Assembly: GCA_964035575.1 (NCBI GenBank)
Contig: OZ037897.1
Span: 1,116,001-1,180,000 of the forward strand
Length of the DNA stretch: 64,000 nt
Source: Rhynchopus sp. YZ270_cl-10
Lineage: Eukaryota; Euglenozoa; Diplonemea; Diplonemida; Diplonemidae
Direction of reading: 5' to 3'
Shown here: piece by piece, positions 10,134 through 20,974 of the stretch
Layout: every line of letters starts with the position of its first letter
Numbering within the stretch: position 1 is the stretch's first letter
The notes under the pieces: generated by a model
What the model was told of the DNA's origin: nothing
Databases searched by the model: none
Seen by the model: the letters and a program-made list of their open reading frames with translations, nothing else
Program-made: the position numbers and the translations under genes

Positions 10134-11605
10134 CCTAAGATGGGAACATTTTCATTGATCCCTCTCCTATGCTATCAATGTATTGATTGCATAATGTTGA
10201 CATACTTCTAATCTTCGTCATTTTTTTCTAGCATTTTTTATTCTCGTCTTTGTATTCATCGTGCTTCAAGCATTAGGGTACAGGGTATTTCCATATTTTC
10301 AGGCAAGGTGACTAAACACGAGAGGCTTAGGTTCATCTTATCAACTTTTCTTTTCTTTATGAATGTATTTTCTTTCTTCTTTAATGAGTACATGCAATGC
10401 TATAGGAAATGGAACACCGTACCAACTTCCTTCCTTTTTTTCTTCTATTCTCAGGCGGTTTTTGGAGCAGACCCACTTCTCCGTCGAGATGCGTTTTTTT
10501 CCACAGCCTTTCCCTTTTTTGTCTTTATTGTTTTTATATTGTTTTTATTTGCGGGGAAACAACAAAAAAAAGGAAAAGGAGGTGCGGTTTTCAATTTCCA
10601 TGCATTCTCTGTTCTCCTGAAGTGACGGCCATATTCATTGTGTTGTTGGTGTTCCTGACGACTCCATATTGCACACTAAGTGCGTAGTTGTTGCGTACTT
10701 TGGAATTTTGGATTTCTGGGCACCAATTGTGTTTTTAAGATGTGCACATGCACATAAGGCATGTGTTCATCTTTCCACCCTTCTTCATTGTTTCGCTCAG
10801 CTATCAATCCTATCATGCCCACTGCTGTACCCCACTGCGCTCCGTGTACATTTTGCGTCAACCCCTTTAACCAGGGAGGTTTTTTTTCGTGGTTTTTGGC
10901 GGTCTTTCTAATAGAAAACGTCGAAAAAGAGCGCAATAAAGAGGGAACGAAAAATAAGCTACGTGATGACATAGTCGCTTTTTTTCACCCTCCGCTCCCA
11001 CGTTAGACAGCAATACTAACACACAAAGATGCACAGGGTAAGGCAAAAGGTGCGTGACAACTATCCTAGCTTATATTGTGTTTTTTTTTTTTGTTAATAT
11101 TATTCTTGCCGGAGTGCAACAAAATAAAAAAAAAATGTGCAAAATTGCGCTTCATTTTGTTGATGCTCCTGGCATTTAATTGAGTGTGTATACGAGAGTT
11201 GCATTCTCTTACTATGGTTTTCCGATATTATTTTTTCCGAGAATTTATGTTGTGAGAAACAGAAGGGGGTATGTTTCCATCCTCATGCATTCTGTAGCAT
11301 AAATTGGTTTGTATGATTTCCCCTCTCACGCCCCCGACCCTTCGCATGAGCAACCCGAGCTTCGTTTTTAGTACGTTTTCACCTCCCCCCCATCCCCTCG
11401 GTTCACACATCAGGTTTCCTTTTTACCTTTGTGTTGTCCCGCAAGGGTACTTCGTTGTGCTTTCGTCCTTGCTTCTGCTCCACCTTGCAGAGTCGTCCGT
11501 AGAGGGTGGATGCATGCTATCGCCCCCGATGCCAGCCCGCCGTTCCTGCGTGGTGCAACTGAAGGCGGCACCACTGCATTTTCCCCCATCTTTCTGCGCC
11601 ATTGC
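10134..11605 (+). other. Duplicated T-rich flank with module A and G copies
   Basis: No gene seen. Matches 19540-20962 in unit 2. Module A copy at 10307-10350 (GAGAGGCTTAGGTTCATC then T-rich), a module G-like copy near 10740 (ATGTGCACATGCACAT), and a GAGC..CGAGCTTCG stretch near 11345-11390. Confidence 0.7.
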
Positions 11606-11764
11606 AGCACTTGATAATAGAATTTCTGCAGTAATCCAAGGATTCGCAGCCGAGCCCCACGAACAAATCCGATCCCCTCTACCCCCCTTCCCTCACCACA
11701 TTCCACAGATTCTTTTTCCACTCCCCAAAACTGCACCCTGCTGGACAACCTCACCTTGGTGGCT

Positions 11765-13243
11765 ATGCATCGCACCAACCAGTATCTGGACTACCACGGC
11801 CAACCACAGGGTAGACGTAGGGCAGCCGAGCTGACTGAGGGCACGGTAGAGCCTTCCGCACCACCGGAGCATATGGTGGTCCATGGACCCCCTCCTCCAG
11901 AGGAGGTGGAGATGGCGTTGCTGCCTTCTAGGCATGAGGGCTTTCAACGTGGTCAGGCAAGGAGGTACGAATCGCATGCTCTTCAACACGGACACAGACC
12001 TGGGGGGTATGCGCCCAGACCGAGGCAGGAGCATCCGCCGCATCACGCCAGCTATGAGCCCCCTCCTCCTCCTCCTCCTGCACCTCCTGCACCTCTACCC
12101 CCTCATGCTCATGCTCACCCCATCTATGAACATCCTCCACCTCCGCCTCCACCTTTCGAGGAGTCTCGGCCAGTGTCACCACCGCAGCCGCAGCCGCAGC
12201 CTCGGTACGAGCCGCAGCCACCACAACCACCACAGCCACAGCCAACGCTGGCAATAGAGGTTGGTGTAGAGGAGGCCCCGCCTGCAGGTGCGTACTATCC
12301 GATATACAGGAGCATCGAAGCCTACACCGGATGGGAGAAGTGTGCCGTGTTCTGCATCGTTTTCTTCTACTTCTCCATCGCCACCGCCGCAGTCGCCACT
12401 AACATGCTGAAGGGCTCCGTCGAGGCCGCCTTCTACGTGTTGCTCCTCTGCCCCGGGGTTGTCTGGCTCTCCTCATACGGTGTGTGCGCGCTGGCCGACT
12501 CACGCTGGTCCTACCGTGACCCTACAGCACTCATCTTCTTCCTCTGCCTCTTCTTCCTTGTGTATGGGATGGTTCTCTTCGGGGTGGGTCTGGCGCTTCC
12601 AGACCACGGTGAGTACACCATCTTGAAGGAAGGGTTGACAGGGGAAACGGACCTGGTGTGCCATGATGGTGAGCTGCAGATTCCGCCGTACGATGCGATG
12701 ATGCCAGAGAATTACTACATCCTGGAGGGAACGTGGTCTGTTGACTGGGCAAATGCGAACTACGTGAAGACAGACGATGGGGTGTTTGCGACTGCGGTGG
12801 TGTCTCATGTGAAGACGGGGAATTCACATTGCAAGCTGGTGCCTGACATGACTGCTGTGTGCCAGGGTTCGAATAGAACGTACGCTGATGAATGTGTTGC
12901 CAAAGCGACACATCGTGCACGCGATGTGCATGTGCGCAGACTGCACGCCTCCACCAAAATGACGTCCCACCTTGAAGATAGGATGCGTTCCCTCAACGTA
13001 GGGAAGCTCTTTGAGTTCGACTCCCCCAGCGCCGTAGAGACGGCAGAGTGGCTGGAAGCTGCGCGGCGCAAATGGAAGATTTTTATGGGATGGACGTGTG
13101 CGGTGTGGGTCACAATCACATTTTGTGCGCTGGTAACCTACTTTTGCACTCCATGCTGCGTCGACGACTCTGTTGGAGGTTGTCTGAAAGGTACTGGGAA
13201 ATGTTTAGCGTATTGTTGTATGTGCCTTGCATATGTGCTTTGA
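11765..13243 (+). CDS. Four-pass membrane protein with proline-rich N-terminus, copy 2 (492 aa)
   Basis: Paralogue of the 5030 gene. From the first membrane segment (about residue 189) to the fourth, the two proteins differ at only a handful of residues (for example TPHLEDK versus TSHLEDR). The N-terminal proline-rich domain is about 30 residues longer, with an added Pro/His-rich block (LPPHAHAHPIYEHP), and has several other indels. The C-terminal tail after GGCLKG is different (TGKCLAYCCMCLAYVL) because the DNA diverges at 13186 and about 230 bp are present here that copy 1 lacks. Start ATG 11765 is the first shared methionine. Function unknown; a plasma-membrane or organellar membrane location is inferred from topology only. 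Confidence 0.83.
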   Translation: MHRTNQYLDYHGQPQGRRRAAELTEGTVEPSAPPEHMVVHGPPPPEEVEMALLPSRHEGFQRGQARRYESHALQHGHRPGGYAPRPRQEHPPHHASYEPPPPPPPAPPAPLPPHAHAHPIYEHPPPPPPPFEESRPVSPPQPQPQPRYEPQPPQPPQPQPTLAIEVGVEEAPPAGAYYPIYRSIEAYTGWEKCAVFCIVFFYFSIATAAVATNMLKGSVEAAFYVLLLCPGVVWLSSYGVCALADSRWSYRDPTALIFFLCLFFLVYGMVLFGVGLALPDHGEYTILKEGLTGETDLVCHDGELQIPPYDAMMPENYYILEGTWSVDWANANYVKTDDGVFATAVVSHVKTGNSHCKLVPDMTAVCQGSNRTYADECVAKATHRARDVHVRRLHASTKMTSHLEDRMRSLNVGKLFEFDSPSAVETAEWLEAARRKWKIFMGWTCAVWVTITFCALVTYFCTPCCVDDSVGGCLKGTGKCLAYCCMCLAYVL

Positions 13244-14490
13244 CAAAACGATACGTCCCAAGTTTCTTTTTTTCATCAAAGGGAAATGCCAAAGAAATAG
13301 GAAAACAGAACCAGCGGAAAAGTCTATATTTTTTTTGTCGGATATCCACAAAAAGTAGTTTCATAATGCGTCTTACTTTCTTCAAATTACACCCCTTTTT
13401 TTTTGTTCTCTTTTTTCTTTTTTTTGTGAAGTGCTCCCTGGGGGGTTTGATAACCCCGCGGGGGAACCAATGCCTGCGTCCTCCGATGTACGGTGAGGCG
13501 TTTGCACTTTCAGCTTCTCTTTTTTTTTTTGTGATTCATTCTATTCTGGCCAACGTGCCAAACGCATTTTTCTAAGACATCCCCAACGGGCGATGTGTTG
13601 TCATGAGAATAGCACACAGTAATAATAATTATTGTTATTCTCGTCAACTGTCCCTCACCTTGGTCTTCCGAGCACCAAGGAAAGCCCTGCCTCCCCCCCC
13701 AGGGGCAGCATTGTGATATAACTAGAACACAGAACATTTTTTTCTTTCTTCCAAAGAGTGTCTTAGTACTTCAGTATTTTTGGCCCCTATTTTTGTTTGC
13801 ATTTCTCAAAAACCGCACATTACTTCCATGCGAGGAGAAACCAAAAAAAAAAGAGGGTCATTTTGCTTTGGGGGTATTTTCATTCTTTTTTAAAAGCGCT
13901 TCATTTTTTAAACATCGACTGTTGTAGGCGGCAGGGTACTTTGTGCTTTCATCCGGATGGCTGGCATCGACAGTGGGTCAGTCGGAGGTGCCTGCATTAA
14001 CAACCAGAGTTTTTTGTTGATCCAGTTGTTATGATATTTTTTTGAGCTTGCCAACCTTTAGGTGGCGAGAGAGACTTACATTAATATTTCAATTTCCCCC
14101 CTTTTTATTTATTCTTTTCCCTTTACAGTCTTGCGGTACTACCCAAAAGGCACACTTCCTGTACTATCGCACGGCGACACGCGCCTTCTAAGGAAGGCAG
14201 AGGCAGCATCAGAATCGTATTCGGACGGCCCACCCCTCGTTCTCCCATATTTATTGATAGTTTTCCGTTCTTTATTATTAACTCTTTCCCATTCTTCACT
14301 AAGGGGTATGTGTACGTAGGGCACATTCTTCTGTTCATATGTTTTTTTTGCACCCGAGGTTTCTTTTTATTATACCTTCTATTCAGTAGAATAGTTAGTA
14401 TATGCAACAATTTTTGTTAATGCATGTCAGTCCTAAGTCACATGGGGTGCTTGTACTACCAACTTCACTTGGTTTTTTTTTTTTTTCTTA
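13244..14490 (+). other. Duplicated 3' flank of copy 2
   Basis: No gene seen. 13244-13420 is present only in unit 2. Hairpin and module C at 13443-13525, module B at 13903-14010. Contains the empty site of the 6795-7660 element near 13612-13622. Confidence 0.65.
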
Positions 14491-15265
14491 CTGGGGGGGG
14501 GGCGAATAAGAGATGTGGTATCTCTTATTAGGCGAACGGACGAGCCAGAAATAAAAATTTTTTTTGGGGGAAAAAAAGCAAAAAGACATTTTCGCCGGAG
14601 GCAAAAAAAATATTTTGACCACTTTTTTGCCAGACAGGGTAAAATTTCAAAAAAAAATTTCAAGATAAAACCCTGCATGGATGTAGAAAGTACTTCACGT
14701 ACTTTTTTTTTAAAAAAAAAAGTAAAAAAGTACGTGACGAAAAATGGAAAAAAAAAGTACTTTTTTTTTTTTGAAAAAAAAAAAGTACTTTTTTACCCAT
14801 TTGGGTGTGGATTCATATTTCGTGAAAATTTTAGTCACTAAAATTTTGTCCATTTTTCTGTATATCGCCCACCACAGAATGGGCGGATTCCGGAAATGCA
14901 AATGCGGGTGTTTTCGGGTATTTTTATGGCCGAAAACGCTCCAATATTTTCACGTACGTTGATTTTCACGTGGAAAAAAAAGTACTTTTTTTTTTTCAAA
15001 AAAAAAAAAGTACTTTTTTTCGTTTTTTTTTCGAAATCACGTAAATCACGTAAATTTTTTTTTCAAAAAACGTCACGTACGTGAAGTATCACGTAACCCG
15101 ATTTTTGGAAAAAAAGTACTTTTTTTTCGTCACGTACTTTCTACATCCATGAACCCTGTTGGATGCAAAAAAAAAAAAAAAAAATAGCCCCAAAATCTCA
15201 ACCTGATCTCTTATTCGGCCCTGATCTCTTATTCACCCCTGATCTCTTATTCGCCCCCCCCCCAG
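14491..15265. mobile_element. Non-autonomous DNA transposon with TA target duplication (Tc1/mariner-like by TSD)
   Basis: Inverted ends CTGGGGGGGG...CGAATAAGAGAT and ATCTCTTATTCG...CCCAG, flanked by TA at 14489-14490 and 15266-15267. Unit 1 has single-copy DNA at the corresponding junction, apart from its own TTAA element. The right end has three tandem near-copies of TGATCTCTTATTC. The interior is packed with perfect palindromes around AAAAGTACTTTTTT and carries the shared core (14810-14920) in reverse orientation. No coding capacity. Superfamily assignment rests on the 2-bp TSD only. Confidence 0.8.
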
Positions 15266-15849
15266 TAACCTAAGATGGTGTGGCCCGTTTTGCGGTTTTG
15301 CGTGTCTCAAGAATGGCCCAAAAGTGGGTTAAATCGAGGGGGGTCCCTTTTTTAATTTGTTACCCGGTGTTTTTTTTTGGGGTGGTTTTCACGCTAGGTC
15401 TGACCTGTGTACACTGTGTATACTGTGTACTGTGCAGAAATTGACCAAAAATAAGAACTTGTCCATTTCGGCAAATTGACCCCACCACTGGCCGGACGGA
15501 TTCCGGAAATGCAAATGCCGGCGTTTAAAAGTTTCACCAACGAAAACAACGTACTCACCAGTGCGCATGGGGTTAACCTCACGCAGAACAGTCTCGTCGC
15601 CCACAAAGGACAATATCCAGATTTTGGGGAAATTTTTGTCCGAAAATGGGCCCCACGTAATAGTGACCGGGCTGGGGAGATCCGGGTGTGATTTTTTGTG
15701 ATTGTTTGTGATTTTTTGCGAATAGGATTTATTTTTTGTGATTTTGTGTGATTTTTTGTGAATAAGATTTTTTGTTTGTGATTTTTTGTGAATATTGTTG
15801 TTGCGGGCACCCGGATCTCCCCACGGGCTCATATTTTCCAAAATTTAAG

Positions 15850-17024
15850 CAGTGCTCTCAAGATCCTCCACGTAGGGGAGGATATTTCCTCCAGGGGCTT
15901 TTTTTTTTTTTTTTCAGGCTTTTTTTAGGCTGATTGACGTCGGGCTGGTTTGCCCATTTTGTCACTTTTTACCACCGATTTAAACGGATCACCACCGATC
16001 GCGATCGATCACCGTCGATCAGCACCGATCACCACCGACCACCACCGCTCACCCACCGATTGCACCGACCACATCGATTTACGCACCGATCACCACCGAT
16101 CAGTACCGATCACCGTCGATCACCATCGATCACCACCGACCACCCACCGATCACCATCGATCACTACCGATCACCGTCGATCACCACCGATCACCGTCGA
16201 TCACCACCGATCACCATCGATCACCACCGATCACCACCGACCACCCACCGATCACCATCGATCACTACCGATCACCGTCGATCACCACCGATCACCACCG
16301 ATCACCACCGATCACCACCGGCCAAGCCCGGCGTCAATCAGCCTATTTTTGGTGGAGGATTTCCTCCATTTTTTTTTTTTTTTTGGAGGGCTCGGGTGGA
16401 GGATTATCCTCCTAGGGGTTTTATAGTGGGGGTCACTTTGTCTCCCCCGAGGGAGCCAATATTTTCCCGAGCCTGTATGCACCGTCCAGGGCTGCACCTT
16501 AAAAAAAATTTGCCTGCGGCGCCATTTCCATTTTTTGCTACTCAAAAAATGTGTTCGTTGAGTGATTCTGTGGTGTAAAGGAAGCATTTTTACACCGTAC
16601 CCTAATTTTTTTTCGCCTGCGGCGCCATTTATATTATTTTTTTGCTCCGCAAAAAAATAGAGTTGGCAATGTCTTTGGATACCCTTGCATTTTGCAGCCA
16701 AAAAATGCAACGTGACCAAAGCTGCAATTTTTTTGCCATTTTAAAAAAATTGCCCGCAGTTGCATCAGCCCCTGCTTCTGGAAGACGTATTGGTTTTGTA
16801 CGGTTCGTGGAGCGGTGCAAGAGAAAGGATTAGATTTCCGTTTTTTGTCATCTCGCAAAATTGACCCGCCTCTCCGCTCTGTGGCTGTCAGGGAGGCGCG
16901 CGCGAAGCGCGCGACGACCGCTTGTTGCGGGGGGAAAAATTTTTTTTGGGGGTTTTTTTTGCAAAAATGAGTCCTCCTCATTTCGAAAATTCTGCTTTTT
17001 TCGTGGAGGATCTTGAGAGCCCTG
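15850..17024. mobile_element. hAT-type non-autonomous element, nested
   Basis: Ends CAGTGCTCTCAAGATCC and GGATCTTGAGAGCCCTG (one mismatch). Left flank AATTTAAG (15842-15849). The right flank reads AATTTAA then the piggyBac element; after that element and its TTAA copy are subtracted the flank continues with G at 19380, giving a perfect 8-bp AATTTAAG duplication. CAG..CTG ends and 8-bp duplications are the hAT signature. It carries the CCGATCACCA array and a block of about 160 bp with the GCCTGCGGCGCC hairpin also found at 32425-32580 and 33225-33400. Confidence 0.85.
15987..16325. repeat. Decamer tandem array (CCGATCACCA variants)
   Basis: About 34 head-to-tail 10-bp units alternating CCGATCACCA, CCGATCACCG, TCGATCACCA and TCGATCACCG, with a few degenerate units. 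Internal to the hAT element. It gives long open frames by chance because 10-bp periodicity avoids stops; it is not a gene. Confidence 0.9.
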
Positions 17025-17051
17025 AATTTAACCCTTAGACCACCAATTTGA

Positions 17052-17412
17052 AAAAAAGCGTCTATTTTGATAACGTTTAGGATAATGAGCTCGTAACCGG
17101 TCGCAATGGAAAGATTTTTGAATTTTCGGTATATATGAGTATGAGACTAGGAGTTTGGTCTAAAGGGAAATACCCTATTCCCTAGAGGGGTCCCTCGGGC
17201 GAGACGCTTTTTTTCATGCATTGTGACGCAGCACCCGGAATGCCACACACAGCGCGGGCTGCAAAATCATTTCAAAAAAGGAAAACTCTTGTTGCATTGT
17301 ACGCAGATTCACTAAAATCTTTCAAATAAAAAAAAAAATCGAGCAAAAAGACCTACCTGGCTTCTGCGAGTGGTCTGCCTCAGATACACACCCCCAAATA
17401 GGGGGTAAAAAT
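17052..17412. repeat. Left arm of 360-bp inverted repeat
   Basis: Pairs with 17848-18206 over nearly its whole length, from GATAACGTTTAGGATAATG to the ACACACCCCCAAATAGGGGG stretch, with few mismatches. The arms bracket the transposase remnant. Confidence 0.88.
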
Positions 17413-17447
17413 AGGAAATCACAAAACGCTCCCCGGACAAAACACCC

Positions 17448-17618
17448 AAAACGCGCACCTACCCGCACCGACCGCTTCAAGGGTCTGTAGGTGCGGAACT
17501 GCAGACGCCCTCTGTGTTTCACCATTGTCTCGTCAACACTGAGACCTGCCGAAGGTGGTCTGAAGATCTCGACCCACTTCGCCTCGAGCAATTCCATCAA
17601 GGAACGGCACTTGTGCAT
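17448..17618 (-). pseudogene. piggyBac transposase fragment (DDE_Tnp_1_7)
   Basis: Minus-strand residues SVDETMVKHRGRLQFRTYRP match the conserved piggyBac block with the catalytic-type Asp (family pattern DExM..fKGR...kqY.p.KP), preceded by FRPPSAGL. Only about 55 residues are recognisable; the frame soon runs into the left inverted arm. It is a remnant and could not encode an active enzyme. Confidence 0.72.
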
Positions 17619-17847
17619 GGGTCATTACTCGCTGTGTCTTCGTACGTTGTGGTGTCGGTAAATTTTTCTACACACAAAAAAACTTCTTTGGGGTTTGCGA
17701 AGACCCCAAGAGCACACAAAAACAAGCTGGAAAGTGGTCAGCTTCAAAGCCTGCTGCTAAGTCCGCAAAAAAGCAAAGACGCGTGTAGGTGGGGGTCTTG
17801 GGTAGTTTGTCAGGGGAGCGTGTTGTAATGTCGACCCTATTTTTACC

Positions 17848-18206
17848 CTATTTTTACCCCCTATTTGGGGGTGTGTATCTGAGGCAGACCACTCGCAGAA
17901 GCCAGGTAGGTCTTTTTGCTCGATTTTTTTTTTATTTGAAAGATTTTAGTGAATCTGCGTACAATGCAACAAGAGTTTTCCTTTTCTGAAATGATTTTGC
18001 AGCCCGCGCGGTGTGCGGCATTAGTCGGTGATTCCGGGCAATGTGTCCGGTTGTATGAAAAAAAGCGTCTCGCCCGAGGGACCCCTCTAGGGAATAGGGT
18101 ATTTCCCTTGAGACCAAACTCCTAGTCTCATATATACCGAAAATTCAAAAATCTTTCCATTGCGACCGGTTACGAGCTCATTATCCTAAACGTTATCAAA
18201 ACAGAC
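17848..18206. repeat. Right arm of 360-bp inverted repeat
   Basis: Reverse complement of 17052-17412 with a few substitutions and small indels, for example around the GGAATCACCGACTAATG region. Confidence 0.88.
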
Positions 18207-19539
18207 ACCTTTTTCCAAACCCTCTTGCAAGAGGGTAGAAAAATCGTTTTTTGCCGCTTTTTATCCTTCAATTCCGAGTTGTTCCGTCTAGGGACGCAGG
18301 GGAGTCATGGGACTTCTACTACTCAAACGAAATCTTCTTTTTTTATAATTCCGGTCAAATTCTCGCGCGGATTCCAATGGAAGCATCAGATTTCAGTTTT
18401 GACAAGTAGAATGCAAAATGAATTTTTCCAAAACATATATCAGCCAAAATCTGCTTAGCCGTATACTTCGGGGCCTCGTTCACTTAATAAACCACAGATG
18501 CAAATTTTTGAGCCAACGACCCCGCATTTAACTCATTTCGATCCCCTGATTTCAATCCCAAAAAAATTTCAAAAAAATAAAAAAAAATTATTTTCTGAAA
18601 TGACGTCGGCAGTTTTTTCACTTTTGCTCTCCGCCGCCTCAGGTGAGAAGTTATTTTCTAAACACCCCGAAAATGGGCGTATATGGATTTCCGAGCTCCC
18701 CGCGTTTCATAGAAAAAAAAATCGACCATTTTAGTGGAGTAGAAGTCAAAAAAAAGTGGCTCCAATGCTTTGTGCATGTAATACAGGGGATTTTCAGTGC
18801 AGAAAGAGTGGTCGGCTCCACCAAAAGTTGCGTACCTTGGAGTGTGTTTCCAGTTGACAAAAATGGTCGCAATTGAAAGATTTGTCAAAAATAAATCCAA
18901 AGAAAAAAAAATCGACAACTTTTGACAAAAAAAATCTAATTTAGAGACATCGCTGTGTTGGACCCAAAGAGGAGATTTCCTCACCGTACAAAGTACACTG
19001 TATAGTACCCAGTACATAGTACCCATTCTCCCGCCGCCCACTCGCTCGCCCCAGATGCATATTTTTGACCGTCCGACCCCGGAATTGAACGTTTTCGCAC
19101 CCTATCTTTCCAAGAATATTTTTTTTCAGAATGTGCCCGGGCCATAAAATCGATAAAATCCACCTGTCCACGGTCAAGTACGTTTGAGAGGCCGGGGGTG
19201 TAATATTTTCCCCCGAAAAGGCGCGTATATGAATTTCCGGATCGATCTGAAAAAATTCCGGGGTCGCAACATTTTTTTGGCGGATTTTTTATCACTTTAA
19301 AGTGGCTCCAAAAACAGGCCATTATATACGGCTAAGCAGATTTTGGCTGATATATATGTTTTGGTGGTCTAAGGGTTAAGTGGTCAAATTTTTTTTCCAT
19401 TTTTCAACATCGACCCCACACTACACGGGCGGATCCCAAAAATGCAGGTAAAGGGCAAAAAAATTAAAAAAAAACACCTAAAAAAACACGGCCCAAGAAT
19501 GGCCCAAAAGTGGGTAAAATCGAGGGGCGGGCCACACCA

Positions 19540-20962
19540 TAAGATGGGAACATTTTCATTGATCCCTCCTCCTATGCTATCAATTTATTGATTGCATAAT
19601 GTTGACATACTTCTAATCTTCGTCATTTTTTTTATTCTCGTCTTTGTATTCATCGTGCTTCAAGCATTAGGGTACAGGGTATTTCCATAAAGGTGACTAA
19701 ACACGAGAGGCTTAGGTTCATCTTATCAACTTTTCTTTTCTTTATGAATGTATTTTCTTTCTTCTTTAATGAGTACATGCAATGCTATAGGAAATGGAAC
19801 ACCGTACCAACTTCCTTCCTTTTTTTCTTCTATTCTCAGGCGGTTTTTGGAGCAGACCCACTTCTCCGTCGAGATGCGTTTTTTTCCACAGCCTTTCCCT
19901 TTTTTGTCTTTATTGTTTTTATATTGTTTTTATTTGCGGGGAAACAACAAAAAAAAGGAAAAGGAGGTGCGGTTTTCAATTTCCATGCATTCTCTGTTCT
20001 CCTGAAGTGACGGCCATATTGATTGTGTTGTTGGTGTTCCTGACGACTCCATATTGCACACTAAGTGCGTAGTTGTTGCGTACTTTGGAATTTTGTATTT
20101 CTGGGCACCAATTGTGTTTTTAAGATGTGCACATGCACATAAGGCATGTTCATCTTTCCACCCTTCTTCATTGTTTCGCTCAGCTATCAATCCTATCATG
20201 CCCACTGCTGTACCCCACTGCGCTCCGTGTACATTTTGCGTCAACCCCTTTAACCAGGGAGGGTTTTTTCGTGGTTTTTGGCGGTCTTTCATGGAAACGT
20301 CGAAAAAGAGCGCAATAAAGAGGGAACGAAATATAAGCTACGTGATGACATATTCGCTTTTTTTCACCCTCCGCTCCCACGTTAGACAGCAATACTAACA
20401 CACAAAGATGCACAGGGTAAGGCAAAAGGTGCGTGGCAACTATCCTAGCTTATATTGTGTTTTATTTGTTAATATTATTCTTGCCGGAGTGCAACAAAAA
20501 TAAAAAAAAATGTGCAAAATTGCGCTTCATTTTGTTGATGCTCCTGGCATTTAATTGAGTGTGCATACGACTCCTTGCGTTTTCTTACTATGGTTTTCCG
20601 ATATTATTTTTTCTGAGAATTTATGTTGTTTTCCATCCTCATGCATTCTGTAGCATAAATTGGTTTGTATGATTTCCCCTCTCACGCCCCCGACCCTTCG
20701 CATGAGCAACCCGAGCTTCGTTTTTAGTACGTTTTCACCTCCTCCCCATCCCCTCGGTTCACACATCATATAGGTTTCCTTTTTACCTTTGTGTTGTCCC
20801 GCAAGGGTACTTCGTTGTGCTTTCGTCCTTGCTTCTGCTCCACCTTGCAGAGTCGTCCGTAGAGGGTGGATGCATGCTATCGCCCCCGATGCCAGCCCGC
20901 CGTTCCTGCGTGGTGCAACTGAAGGCACCACTGCATTTTCCCTCTTCTTTCTGCGCCATTGC
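19540..20962 (+). other. Duplicated T-rich flank of unit 2
   Basis: No gene seen. Colinear with 10136-11605; module A copy at 19690-19740 and module G-like copy near 20125. Confidence 0.7.
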
Positions 20963-20974
20963 TGTACACGAGGT

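Larger units (their letters stand above)
4869..11605 (+). repeat. Tandem segmental duplication, unit 1
   Basis: Unit 1 starts at AGCACTTGATAATAG and ends at CTGCGCCATTGC; unit 2 begins with the same start sequence at 11606. Both carry a four-pass membrane protein gene, then the same T-rich flank. Unit 1 alone contains a 188-bp extra segment (6519-6717), the 866-bp element at 6795-7660 and the 1600-bp element at 8530-10129. Outside those insertions the flanks (7661-8520, 10134-11605) are nearly identical to unit 2, so the duplication looks recent and older than the insertions. Confidence 0.92.
17032..19375. mobile_element. piggyBac-family element with transposase remnant
   Basis: Perfect 15-bp ends CCCTTAGACCACCAA / TTGGTGGTCTAAGGG, TTAA at 17028-17031 and 19376-19379. 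A DDE-type piggyBac transposase fragment lies inside on the minus strand (17448-17618) between two large inverted arms. A second, inverted copy of the right terminal region (AGCCAAAATCTGCTTAGCC) occurs near 18437, suggesting an internal rearrangement or another insertion. Confidence 0.9.
15276..19539. mobile_element. Large TGGTGTGG-family element (5-bp TSD) with nested insertions
   Basis: Ends TGGTGTGGCCCG and CGGGCCACACCA; flanks TAAGA at 15271-15275 and 19540-19544. Unit 1 keeps the empty site with a single TAAGA at 10136-10140. A direct repeat (AAGAATGGCCCAAAAGTGGG) lies near both ends (15309 and 19497). The interior is mostly later insertions: a hAT-type element (15850-17024) and a piggyBac-type element (17032-19375). 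What remains of the host element is under 1 kb and non-coding. Confidence 0.9.
11606..20962 (+). repeat. Tandem segmental duplication, unit 2
   Basis: Second copy of the unit, ending at CTGCGCCATTGC just before unrelated sequence at 20963. It carries paralogue 2, and its flank is split by two adjacent insertions: 14491-15265 and 15276-19539. Removing them restores colinearity with unit 1. Confidence 0.92.

Noticed and set aside
5684-13119. Identical minus-strand frames in both membrane-protein copies
   Set aside because: They are identical only because the DNA of the two copies is nearly identical; the + strand has membrane topology and coding bias.
15934-16578. Two overlapping + strand frames rich in Asp, His and Arg
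   Set aside because: Produced by the 10-bp GATCACC array, which is stop-free in more than one frame.
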